Assembly (NCBI GenBank): GCA_020444175.1
Contig: JAHLLM010000008.1
Location: forward strand, 91,330-155,329
Source: Desulfobulbaceae bacterium
GTDB taxonomy: Bacteria > Desulfobacterota > Desulfobulbia > Desulfobulbales > SURF-16
Length of the DNA stretch: 64,000 bases
Direction of reading: 5' to 3'
Positions 42,856 to 52,500 of the stretch are shown here, one piece after another. Numbering within the stretch: position 1 is the stretch's first letter; each line of letters opens with the position of its first letter. A program made the translations under genes and the position numbers. The notes under the pieces were generated by a model. The model ran no database searches. It saw nothing but the letters and a program-made list of their open reading frames with translations, and was not told where the DNA came from.

Positions 42856-45800
42856 TTATTGCGGGGCGTCAATTCCCAGCCTGTCAGCCTCCTGGCTGAT
42901 TATCGGAATGCCGAGGATCTCGGAGAGCAATTCGTCTGAAATAAGGTCCCACACGCCATCGGGTATTTCGACCTGCACCGTTGGATCGGTGTCATCCGGG
43001 TCCTTAAAGAGAAAAAGCAGCTTGGTCATTCCATTGGCCGCGTAATCAGGCCCTTTTGACCAGCCGTCATTATCCCAGTCTATGTAGGGGTCCTGGAGCA
43101 TGAGAGACGACAGATCATGGGGTGCTGCCTGCAGATTGAACATTTCGTTCAGCTTTTCCAGGATGACATTGGCGATCAGGGCATGCCCTGTGTAGCCGGG
43201 ATGCACGCCGTCAAGACAGAAGCCGCTGCCCCGGACCCATTTTCTGTTAAAGGTTTTGCCGTTCAGCTCAATGGAGATTCCGCCGGTGAAGGCGGCGTTG
43301 AGATAAGCGCCGACATCGATAAGGTGGACTCTTGGGCCGTAGGCCGCAGCCACCTGGTTAATGGCGGCATTAAAGGTGTCGATCCTGGCCATGATGAACT
43401 GCTGCTCGGCCTCGGACAGGACCAGGCCGTCGCGCTGCTGTCCGTCTGTTTCGAGCACCTTGTTCACCTCATCCGTGCTAAAGCCCGTTGCCAGCATGGA
43501 ATACATCATACCGAAAGTAAGCAATGAAACCCTGTCGCCCGCCAGATAGTCGGTTATCGGTTGACCTGGTTCAGCCACGCGCTTAAAGGTTGGCGGCACG
43601 GTGTAGCCGGGATCAATCTTGCGCAGGTAGAATTCTAGATCGTCGGAATCTATCAGATAGCCCACTGCACTGTAGTAAGGCAGGGTGATAAGCACCAGAT
43701 CTTTTGCAACCGGAGAATTCTCGGTTTCGGTCAAAAGCCTGGATACCAGTCTTTCGTATTGGGCGGCAAAGTCCGCCGCCTCCGTCAGATTGCGCTCAAT
43801 GGCACTCTGGGTATAGGGTTCAAACGATACTGCCCCCTGCTGTTCGCCAAAGGCAAGCAGCAGACGCAGGGCGGGCTTTAATTCATTTTTCAGCAGATCA
43901 AAGGGCAGTGGTTGAAACTGCGGATTGCTGCCACCGCCTCCTAAAGCTGCCAAACTCGAATCGTTATTGCCGATCCAGAGCAGCATAAGGGCGTTTTCGA
44001 TTCTTGCCCGCGGCGCACCCTCGTTTAAGAGCCAGATTGCCCCATCAAGCTGGGATAATGATTGTTTGGCATAGAGATTCAAAGGGTACAGGACCTTGTC
44101 ATATTTATCCTTCAACCCGGCCGGCAGCAGGCGGTCGGCCAGCAGGTCGCTGCCCAGATAGGATTCCTCTGCACCCACTCTTTTATAATAATGCAGGCCC
44201 TCAAGCGTAAAGACTTCGGCCCCATCCACGGCCAGGTTGGTCGGTATCTCAAATGGCTCCAGTCTCTCTTCTTCAACGCTGAAAAACGGTTGGGAAAAAT
44301 AGAGATCCATGACCTCGGAAAGTGGATCCGCAACCTTCTGGAGGTAGGCATTGGAGGTATTGATCCAGTTGTTGGTGGCGTCAAGGGTGCCGTGGGAAAG
44401 GCTGTCGCCGAGCCCGATCAGTATTGTGCCTGGCTGCTCTGTTGCTTCAGGGTAGGTAACCTTCAGCACCTGCATGCGCATGCCCGTCTTGCTCTGGCGG
44501 ATGATGCCGAGTTCATCCCTGCCATCGCCGTCCACATCGCCAAAGGCGATGCCGGTGACAAAGCTGTCCTCATCCCAATCCCTGCCTCCGCTGCCAACCA
44601 GAAGACTGTGAAATCCTAACTCCGCATCATCAAGCAGCCAATATCTGGAATTGACGGTTGCCGAGCGGCCGATACCGGTTTCACTCCTGCCGTTCCCATC
44701 CACATCGCCAAAAGCAATCTGGAACTGGTATTTTGCTGTGGTGGTTGTGGGTTCGCCGCCACCGCCTGCAGTCAATTCCTGGAAGGAATGCAATGCGTCA
44801 TCAAGGACCCAGTATCGTTCTTCGCGGTTATTGGCAAAAGTCTGCGCCAGCCTGCCAAGTCCGAGTTCATCCCTGCCATCGCCGTCCACATCGCCAAAGG
44901 CAACCGAAGTTGCATAGCGTCCCAATTGCCACATTTCCCCAAAACTGAACATTTCAGCAAAGCCAGCCGCCTCATCGTCCACAACAAAGAGCCGGGCTCC
45001 TTTGGCTGTCTTTCTGGTTACAGCTAATTCATCCATGCTGTCGCCGTCCACGTCGCCAAAGGCAAGAGAGGTTGGCGAGGAGAAAAGCTCCCAACCCCTG
45101 CCGCCGGCATGAAGCTCTTTAAATTGATGAGCGGCATCGTCAAAGATGAAATAGCGGTCGCCGATTATCGACTGCTTCGCCACGGCGATTTCGGCAAGAC
45201 CATCGCCGTCCACATCGCCAAAAGCAATGGCCGTGGCATAGCTTGCAGGGCTCCAGTCTTCACCGCCGCTGAAAAGTTGATTAAATCCCGACAGGGCATC
45301 ATCAAGGACGACAAATCGATATCCTGCAGTGCTGGAGCGGGCCACTCCCACCTCATCAATTCCGTCGCCATCCACGTCGCCAAAGGCCATGGAAACAGCA
45401 GAGCTGCCGCTTCCCCATTCAGCCCCGGACTCAAAGAGAATTTTGAAGGAATGCGCGGCATCATCCAGAATAAAAAATCTGGCGCCGCTTTCTGTTTTCC
45501 TGGTGATGCCAATTTCTTTCAGGCTGTCGCCGTCTATGTCGCCGAAGGCCACAGAGGTTGCATAACTGCCGCTTTCCCAGTCGCTGCCGAATTCGTACAG
45601 GCTGGACATTTCCCGTGACGGGGCCAGCAGCCCGTCATTCGTAAGTTTGCTGCCGGGAGAGTTGACACACTGGAGGCGGTCCTCAACGTATTGACCGCCG
45701 CAGAACCTGCCGTCTCCTGTCCAGATATATTCGCCGGGATTTCCCGGATCGCTTGGAAAATATGCCGAAAGGTCATCCGCAAGGGGAGCCTCCGGATCAC

Positions 45801-46449
45801 CGGCATTTACCAGCTCGAAATCAGCGGCAAAGCCTCTCCCGCACCGTTGGGTCGGGTCGATGTTCTCGTTGCATTGTTCGATGGAGAGATAGGTTCCGTG
45901 TTTCCGGTAGGATACGAAAATTTCAGATAACGGCCCGCATGTGTTCAGCACCTCTTCACCGACATCCCCAGGGGTGCCTGCATGGGCTGTTGTTTTCACG
46001 CTGAATAAACGCCATCCCATCTCGCAGGTCTGATCCGGCATCAGGGTATAGGTGAAGGATTCCACGTCTCCCGGATGGCTGTCCAATTCGAAAATCCCGC
46101 CGCAATCATTCCGGTAGAGAATTGAAAAAGTGACTGCTAAAAAGTCCGGATCCCGAGGATGTGTTCTCACCCGGTAGACAGCCACACCCGGGTTCTCTTC
46201 CTCTGCCGGCCAGGAGCATGTTTCATTCCTGTGATACCAGACGCGATAGGGGAAAAAATGGACAGCCAATTCTTCTGCTGATGGTGCAAGCTCCGCCTGT
46301 GAAAAGTCTTCCTCCGTCTCCGATGCTGCTGCAGCGCATGTCGCGGGTGCGAGAGCGAGGAGCAGTGAGTAGCACAAAAATCCTAAAAATAATGCATTCC
46401 CGATACTCTGCCGCCGTTCATGTCTCTTTTCAAATGGATTGCTCATCAT
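42856..46449 (-). CDS. Large secreted GDSL/SGNH hydrolase with FG-GAP repeats
   Basis: The 1197-residue protein starts with a signal peptide (about 20-45). A Cys-containing region follows (about 50-270). Seven FG-GAP/VCBS-type repeats each contain a version of AFGDVDGDG and end in an xELGxxR-like strand (about 285-680), with calcium-binding DxDxDG loops. A GDSL esterase domain occupies about 690-1110: Ser in GLGDSLSHGT, Asn in WIGNNDSS, and Asp-His in CLDGVHPGYTGHAL. A final calcium-loop-like DWDNDGWSKGPD lies near 1125. It is probably a surface or extracellular esterase. GGAGGG precedes the start. The repeat region resembles integrin-type propellers. Confidence 0.88.
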   Translation of the reverse strand: MMSNPFEKRHERRQSIGNALFLGFLCYSLLLALAPATCAAAASETEEDFSQAELAPSAEELAVHFFPYRVWYHRNETCSWPAEEENPGVAVYRVRTHPRDPDFLAVTFSILYRNDCGGIFELDSHPGDVESFTYTLMPDQTCEMGWRLFSVKTTAHAGTPGDVGEEVLNTCGPLSEIFVSYRKHGTYLSIEQCNENIDPTQRCGRGFAADFELVNAGDPEAPLADDLSAYFPSDPGNPGEYIWTGDGRFCGGQYVEDRLQCVNSPGSKLTNDGLLAPSREMSSLYEFGSDWESGSYATSVAFGDIDGDSLKEIGITRKTESGARFFILDDAAHSFKILFESGAEWGSGSSAVSMAFGDVDGDGIDEVGVARSSTAGYRFVVLDDALSGFNQLFSGGEDWSPASYATAIAFGDVDGDGLAEIAVAKQSIIGDRYFIFDDAAHQFKELHAGGRGWELFSSPTSLAFGDVDGDSMDELAVTRKTAKGARLFVVDDEAAGFAEMFSFGEMWQLGRYATSVAFGDVDGDGRDELGLGRLAQTFANNREERYWVLDDALHSFQELTAGGGGEPTTTTAKYQFQIAFGDVDGNGRSETGIGRSATVNSRYWLLDDAELGFHSLLVGSGGRDWDEDSFVTGIAFGDVDGDGRDELGIIRQSKTGMRMQVLKVTYPEATEQPGTILIGLGDSLSHGTLDATNNWINTSNAYLQKVADPLSEVMDLYFSQPFFSVEEERLEPFEIPTNLAVDGAEVFTLEGLHYYKRVGAEESYLGSDLLADRLLPAGLKDKYDKVLYPLNLYAKQSLSQLDGAIWLLNEGAPRARIENALMLLWIGNNDSSLAALGGGGSNPQFQPLPFDLLKNELKPALRLLLAFGEQQGAVSFEPYTQSAIERNLTEAADFAAQYERLVSRLLTETENSPVAKDLVLITLPYYSAVGYLIDSDDLEFYLRKIDPGYTVPPTFKRVAEPGQPITDYLAGDRVSLLTFGMMYSMLATGFSTDEVNKVLETDGQQRDGLVLSEAEQQFIMARIDTFNAAINQVAAAYGPRVHLIDVGAYLNAAFTGGISIELNGKTFNRKWVRGSGFCLDGVHPGYTGHALIANVILEKLNEMFNLQAAPHDLSSLMLQDPYIDWDNDGWSKGPDYAANGMTKLLFLFKDPDDTDPTVQVEIPDGVWDLISDELLSEILGIPIISQEADRLGIDAPQ

Positions 46450-46501
46450 TTTCTCCCTCCGGCGTTTTACGCGGACTTTTTTTGTTGCGGCCGTTAAACG
46501 G

Positions 46502-46547
46502 AAAAGGCCTCCATACCAGGTGGCGTGCCTGGCATGAAGGCCTTTTT
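46502..46547. terminator. Bidirectional hairpin before the GDSL gene
   Basis: AAAAGGCCT pairs with AGGCCTTTT, with CCAGG/CCTGG continuing inside. T-runs on both strands make it usable in either direction. It separates the decayed region from the GDSL gene, 53 bases before its start. Confidence 0.65.
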
Positions 46548-46563
46548 AAATGATCGATAAGTT

Positions 46564-46665
46564 GATGGTCTCGCAAAAAGCTCCCAAACTGACCATCCGC
46601 CAACGAAATATCAACAAGTTACATACTTGTCGGCGGCGGTTGAGGGGGTTTTTACGAAACCGTCA
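46564..46665. repeat. Dispersed palindromic repeat, copy 2
   Basis: GATGGTCTCGCAAAAAGC at one end and TTTTTACGAAACCGTC at the other are imperfect inverted repeats. The inner ACCATCCGCCAACG and ACTTGTCGGCGGCGGTTGAG match the copy at 22726-22845, which has an 18-base longer body. Noncoding. Confidence 0.8.
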
Positions 46666-46832
46666 TAAGTTGGAAAAACAAATTTGCATTTTCCTCCTCC
46701 TCTCTAGGTAATAGAAAATTGCCGTAGGCAGGTCAAGTTGTTTTTTGCCTAACCTGGATTCGGAATATTTTTTGCTTTTAACTTAATTATGCTTTTTTTC
46801 TGGCATGCCCAAAAAACTGTATGGCGATTGTT

Positions 46833-47384
46833 TTAAAGGGCTCTCCTGTAAATAACGATCACGGGGAACGAAATGATGAAACGGATTAGCGGAAGCAGAA
46901 TGGTATGTTTATGGTCCGTACGGCAAAGTCTCCCTGGGGGCTGATGGCTGTCCTGACTGGAGCGGTGTAAATAACATCGTTGTCCCGGGAAGTCTGACGC
47001 CGTACTCAGTGTCAATCGACTGGTATGATCTTCAGTTTCTTCCGATTGCTCAGGATTCTGCATTTCTTCGGCGTTAACATTTTCCTGTATCGCTTTTTTA
47101 TCCGCCAGATCTACCTGATGGATGCTCTGTACCTCGCCATCTTCAGTCAGATAGATTCCAGAATCTTTCATCTGGCCCTGGAAATCTCCTGCGTCACTGG
47201 AAAAACTGAAAGGGGAATCTGTATTAGCCAGACAGATTGCGCTGATTTCTGCATCCAACAGGCTTTGCATCATTTCATTTCCCTGTTCATCCCGGCCCAG
47301 AATCGAGAGTTCGTTAAAAATAGCATCATTCTCATCGATCCAGGAATTGTCGTCCAGATCATATTCAGCCAATCCTGAAGTCAA
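46833..47384 (-). pseudogene. 3' remnant of a calcium-binding repeat protein
   Basis: The first ~100 residues (SGLAEYDLDDNSWIDENDAIF, GQMKDSGIYLTEDG) match the C-terminal module of large calcium-binding, hemolysin-like proteins, in which a preceding ELFG-type segment is expected. That segment is missing or in another frame just upstream (FGQQLQEF at about 47415). After about residue 105 the reading becomes low-complexity and unlike the family, so the 3' end is also altered. It has no ribosome binding site. It lies in a decayed region beside an IS110 remnant. Confidence 0.6.
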
Positions 47385-47971
47385 GCCGGAGGAATTCCTG
47401 AAGTTGCTGGCCGAAATGGGCTGGGGGAGAAATTGAGAAGTAGTCTGGGAATTAAAGGAAAAGGTTGTGGGCCATCTCCCTTGAGGTGTAAATGTACCCT
47501 GTTCCAGGGTGAAATAAAGTGAAAATTACTCAGAGGGGAAGAACTATATTTCCCTCTGCTCGTACCGAAAGAAGATGCACTGTTCAGTTCTTGCATATTC
47601 GACGAGGCGCGAAGGCGGACAATCTCCTGATATGGTTGACTTTGTCAAGGTAAAACGCATCACTCCTGTTGCTTTTTTTTGTAAAAAATATTTGTGCTTC
47701 TTCCAGTGCATGGCCAGAGACGGGATCATCATGTTTCGACGGTTGATCACTCTGATATGCTCGGATTGGGTACCGTATGACTTGGCTTCGTCGCGGAGCT
47801 TCCTCTGTCTAGAATCTGGAGTTTCAGCTTACGCTTATTCCTTTAGGAGGTCCGAGGTTTCTCCATACCGTGACCGCATCTCTGGCGATGAACTGGAAGT
47901 TATGTAACTGCCTATTAAGTATACAAATAAAATGTCACATTTTTTTGTAACATTTAACAATTTCAGGTTCA
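47385..47971. other. Noncoding or decayed region
   Basis: No gene can be supported in this 587-base stretch. Short frames exist on both strands (for example 47575-47907) but have no ribosome binding site, no domain and codon use unlike the neighbours. It probably holds eroded sequence between the calcium-binding remnant and the IS110 remnant. Confidence 0.5.
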
Positions 47972-48051
47972 GTATTTGTGTTTGTGGGTGTCAAGGCTGC
48001 GCAGCACCCGCTGAAGGCGGGCTTGGCCTTGACACCCACAAACACAAATAC
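47972..48051. repeat. Perfect 26-bp inverted repeat beside IS110 remnant
   Basis: The arm at 47972-47997 (starting GTATTTGTGTTTGTGGGTG) and the arm at 48026-48051 (ending CACAAACACAAATAC) are exact reverse complements, with a 28-base loop containing its own CCCGC/GCGGG. It begins 17 bases beyond the transposase stop. It may be the element's end structure or a strong terminator. Confidence 0.85.
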
Positions 48052-48067
48052 TACTCCGCCGTTTGGT

Positions 48068-49071
48068 TTATGCAGCCACTGGTAACTCTTGAGCGATTGC
48101 CCATACAAATCCTGAGAGCTCTCGGGCAATCGCCGTTTTAGCAACATTGCTTTTTTTGCCTTTACCGACAAGCGCCCGATATCGATTACACAACCTGACT
48201 TGAGCATTCCAAGCAATTTTTTTTATTTCCTCAGGCAAACCTTCCTGACGTTTTTTAATTGCTTTGCTTACTCTTGCAGGTAACCGGTAGGATTGAGCTG
48301 CTTCAACAAGAGCCCTGCGAACATGGCCGTTGCCTGTTTTTGTTATTGAACCTCGTCTTTCCTTACCACCACTTGAGTGCTCCGATGGGATAAGACCGAG
48401 GTAGGCCATAAGGCTTTCAGGGTGATCAAATCGTTTTAGGTCGCCAAGTTCTGAAATTAAAATGGCCGCAGTTACTGTTGATATACCCCGCATGGCCTGA
48501 AAAGCTTTGTAATGAGACTGCAGGCTGCATGTGGCATAGAAATAGCCGCTAACCAATTGAAATGAGCCGGTGTCCAGCTTGTTTTGCCTGAATATATTAT
48601 GTTGTGCCGAAGCAAAAAGGCTTTAAGCTGTTGTTTGGCGGTGTGAAGAGCTTTGCGGACATCACCTCTGCCTCGACTTAGATCTCGTAACGCTTCATCT
48701 GCTTCGCTTGGTACGTATACAGCTGTGAGTTCACCGGCACGGTGAAGCCTGGCAAGTTTTTTTGCATCTCGGCGATCATTTTTGATCCGATCCCCACTCT
48801 TTGTGGGGATTTGGGAGGGTGCTACTACAGTGCAATCCAGCCCATTACCGGTAAGGTGGCGATATAATGCATAACCACAAGGACCAGCTTCATAAACAAA
48901 CTTTAACTCTACTCCTTTTGAGATTTGTTTTCGAATGAACTTGTCAAGTTGGCTCATGTCGTAGTCAATATTGCCGTAAACCCTGACTTCTCCATTCCTA
49001 TTTTCATCGGCGATGGCGATTGTAATAAATTTTTTGTGGACGTCTAGACCTATGTACTTTACTCTTTTCAT
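48068..49071 (-). mobile_element. IS110-family transposase remnant (frameshift and internal deletion)
   Basis: Two frames together encode a broken IS110 transposase. The 5' frame (49071 down to about 48556) has the DEDD domain with YIGLDVHKKF, VYEAGPCGYALYRHL and KNDRRDAKKLARLHRAGEL. The 3' frame (48556 to 48068) has the Transposase_20 domain (AMRGISTVTAAILISELGD, YLGLIPSEHSSG). Between WTPAHFNWL and the 3' domain about 50-60 usual family residues are missing and the frame changes, so it is inactive. No flanking target duplication was found, which is normal for IS110. Confidence 0.88.
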
Positions 49072-49172
49072 CAGACCTGCCTCCTTAATTTTGGCTCTGT
49101 ATTGGGTGTATAATTATTCAATATAACCCACGATGGTTAAGGAGTGCAGGTTGTTTTGATGTCAACCATTAT

Positions 49173-49243
49173 GTCTAGACTCCCGCCTCCGCGGGAGTGA
49201 CGGTGGGCTTGGTTATGTCATTCCCGCGGAGGCGGGAATCCAG
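49173..49243. repeat. REP-like palindrome pair, second locus
   Basis: Two hairpins, CTCCCGCCTCCGCGGGAG and ATTCCCGCGGAGGCGGGAAT, have the same core and GTCATTCCCGC edge as the pair at 2485-2556. It lies between the IS110 remnant and the Wadjet block. Confidence 0.78.
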
Positions 49244-49341
49244 TATTGGAAACTTGGCAACAGGAAAGTGGCAATTTTTAACTGAGAATTGTTTATAAGC
49301 ATATTTCAGAAAATGCAGAAATAAAATAATCGAAAAACAGC

Positions 49342-49370
49342 TTGCCCAAACGCATTGTGTTCGCTAAATA
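49342..49370 (+). promoter_or_regulatory. Promoter-like element upstream of helicase-Wadjet operon, shared with tRNA-Arg
   Basis: TTGCCC and TAAATA are separated by 17 bases. The same two hexamers with the same spacing occur at 59186-59214, 84 bases before the tRNA-Arg gene. Here they lie 80 bases before the degenerate tRNA fragment and about 140 before the helicase start. Conservation in two otherwise diverged copies supports function. Confidence 0.55.
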
Positions 49371-49449
49371 AAAAAACATTTTCAATGTGGTCAGTTTTCG
49401 TGTCAATGGAGTCATAATCCGCCGGAAACCTATCGAGATTCCCGTCTAT

Positions 49450-49488
49450 GCGCCGGTAGCTCAGGTCGTTTGAGCAACAGGCTTTTAA
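49450..49488 (+). pseudogene. Degenerate tRNA-Arg 5' half
   Basis: Over 39 ungapped columns this matches the first 39 bases of the tRNA-Arg at 59298, with 31 identities (GCGCCGGTAGCTCAG, GAGCAAC and CTTTTAA at anticodon-loop position). The anticodon stem has no 3' partner and no T-arm follows, so it is not a working tRNA. The helicase gene's ribosome binding site starts 12 bases later. Confidence 0.7.
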
Positions 49489-49511
49489 AGAGAAACAATG
49501 GAGAAAATCCA

Positions 49512-52500
49512 ATGTCATATTCCTGTATGCCATTTAATGACGAGCCCTTCTTCTTTGATGGAGATGATGTGCACAAAATTGCTGATGAGCGAACCATCAG
49601 TCTGGGGCTGAAGTGTTTTAAAGAGAATAGAGTATTGGAAATCGACCAGGATGAAAAATCTCTCTGGGCTGAAGTTGAGGATGAAGATTTTTCGGATATT
49701 CCTCTGGAAGTTCAGATAGACCTCTCTTCTGAAGGAAAATTGTTTTTTTCCTGTGATTGCAATGAAAGTGAAGGGGCTGTCTGCCTCCATCAGGTTGCGG
49801 TCCTCAATGCCTTTGCCGATCAGTGCCAGGAGGTTGACGGTCTGCTCTCCGCCGCAGATACCGCCATTAAAGACAGGATAAAACGGGGGAAGTCAGAAGT
49901 TCTTGTTGAGGCTGAAAGTGGTGAACCCTGGTTCGGCAGTTGGCGGGCCTCTTCTGTGAATGCTCATTTCCCCAGGTCATATCGGGTGACCATCCGAAGT
50001 CTGCGCAAGCGGGCGAATTTCTGCAACTGTCCTGATTTCACCGGCAACCAGCTCGGTACCTGCAAGCATATCGAGGCAGCCCTGCATAAGATCAAAAAAC
50101 ATCCGGAATATGAGACTTTTAAAAGCCAGCCGGCCCCTTTCCCCTATGTCTATCTGGACTGGAGCCGGGAAGAAGCGCCGCATGTCATCCTGCATCGCAG
50201 CCCGGATATGGCTGCTGACCTGCAATTCTTTCTTGACGATTATTTTGGTGCTGACGGCATTTTTACAGGTCGGATGCCTGATGATTTTTTTCGTTTTGTT
50301 GAGCTTGCTGATGAGCGTGGTGATGTGCATATTGGTGAGGATGCCCTTGGCTGGGCACGTCATTTAGCTTCAGAGGCAAGCCACAGGTTGCGGGCAGCTG
50401 AAATCCGCCGCCGGATCGAAAACAGCCGGGGGCGTCTACCTGGCATCAAGGCCAGGCTTTACCCATATCAGATTCAGGGAACCGCCTTTCTCGCCGGTAC
50501 GGGGCGGGCTCTGCTCGCCGATGATATGGGGCTTGGTAAGACATTGCAGGCAATTGCAGCCGCTGTCTGGCTTAAAGAGCATGAGGGGGTAAAAAAAATT
50601 CTCATCATCTGCCCTGCCTCTCTCAAACAGCAGTGGGCCAGGGAAATAGATAAGTTCACCGACCTGCAGAGTCAGATCATTCAGGGGCCTCCGGCCAAGC
50701 GAGGGGTTCAATACCGGCGCCAGGTGGATTTTTTCATTCTCAACTACGAGCTGGTGCTCCGCGATCTCAGTGTGATGAACGAGATACTGCGGCCGGATCT
50801 GATCATTATGGATGAGGCTCAGCGCATCAAGAACTGGCGTACCAAGATTGCCTCGGCGGTCAAACTCATCCCCTGCAGGTATGCCTTTGTGCTCACCGGA
50901 ACCCCCCTTGAAAACAGACTGGAAGACCTTTACAGCCTCATGCAGGTGGTGAATCCGAAGATCCTCGGACCACTCTGGCGCTACATGGTGGATTTTCATG
51001 TTACCGATGAAAGGGCCAAGGTTCTGGGCTACCGCAACCTGTCCCTGCTTCGACAGCGACTTGAGCCGGTCATGCTGCGCCGTGACAGGAGTCTGGTCAG
51101 TGAACAGCTTCCGGCGCGTATCACTCAACGTCTTGATGTGGGCATGACCGGCAAACAGATTGAAATTCACGATGCCGCCATGAGCAATGCCGGTCGCCTG
51201 GCCACCATTGCCAGGCGAAGACCACTCACCCCAAGTGAGCAGAATCGTTTGATGGCCGCCCTGCAGCAGGCCAGAATGGCCTGTAATGCTGCCGGTCTGG
51301 TGGACAAGGAAACAGAAGGCAGCCCCAAACTCGATGAACTTGTCGATATCCTCGATGAAATCTGTCTGCAGTCCGGTTTGAAGGCTGTTGTCTTTTCTCA
51401 ATGGGAGTTGATGACCCAGATGGTGGAAAAGCGCCTGCGCCGAATGGGGCTGGGCTATGTCCGTCTGCATGGCGGCGTGCCGACAGCCAAACGCGGCGAG
51501 CTCATGGACAGGTTTCGGGAGGATGATGCCGTCCAGGTCTTTATATCCACTGATGCCGGCGGAGTCGGACTCAATCTCCAGTCCGGTTCAGCCCTGATCA
51601 ATCTGGACGTGCCCTGGAACCCGGCCGTGCTGGAGCAGCGCAATGCCAGAATCCACAGGCTCGGACAGACAAGAACCGTGCAGATTATTACCATGGTGGC
51701 GGCAGACTCCTATGAGGAACAGGTTCTCTCGCTTGTCAACACCAAACAGAACCTTTTTGACAATGTAGTAAAGGAAGACGCTACCGAGGATGTGGTTGGT
51801 GTTTCCAAAAAGCTGCTGGAAACCCTGATTGATGAGCTTGCTGAAAAAAAGGAACCTTTTCCTGGCGCACCTGCTGAGGAATCTGAATCAGATGAAGGGC
51901 ATGATAATGAAGTGATGAAGGGCAAGGAATCGTCTTCCGTGCCGGACAATGCGGTGGAAGAGGCCATTCGCTCTGCTATTGAGCAGTTGCAGGAAAATTT
52001 TGGCCCGCGCATAGAGCGGATTCTCGGCTCCCGGGGTGGCTTGATTGTTGTGCTTGACCAAGTGGATGGCGAGGCGGAAGGCATTGCCGTACGACTATCG
52101 GAAACCGTGCCCGTGGCCCTTATCGATCCGCGGACCCTGCAGAGTCTGAGCCGATTGGGAACGGCCTCTCCTCTGGCAGAAACCAGAACCTATTTTAATG
52201 CCGATGAGCAGATGCAGGAGAATGCTACCGGGCCATCGAGACTTTCGCAAGCAGCAATGGAAAAACTGAAAGCCGCCCGCCTGCTGGTTGAGCAGAATTT
52301 GGGCGGCAGCGCTTTTGAGTTGTTGTTGTCCGCCCTGCTGGCTGCCGCTGCGGACCGTCTTGGCCTGGGAAATCCCCCAACCACACAGGAGGCCGGGGTG
52401 TGGATTTATTCCGAGGCTCTCCCCAGCGGGGCCGTCAACCAGGAAGAGGCGGCGTTGATCATGCGGGCCATCAGTCTGGGGCAGGCATCCTCGCTGCCTC

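Noticed and set aside
44400..45600. Tandem repeat DNA (CCGTCCACATCGCCAAAGGC-like, spaced) as a possible CRISPR array
   Set aside because: The repeats are the coding units of FG-GAP domains in one open frame, with unit lengths of about 150 bases and no unique spacers.
47575..47907. 110-codon plus-strand frame between the pseudogene and the IS110 remnant
   Set aside because: No ribosome binding site, no domain, and composition unlike coding sequence in this genome.
49450..49526. A second functional tRNA gene before the helicase
   Set aside because: Only the first ~39 bases resemble tRNA-Arg; the anticodon stem partner, T-arm and acceptor 3' strand are missing.
49306..49533. 75-codon minus-strand frame upstream of the helicase
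   Set aside because: It is the antisense of the promoter and degenerate tRNA flank; its similarity to the frame at 59148 only reflects the duplicated DNA.
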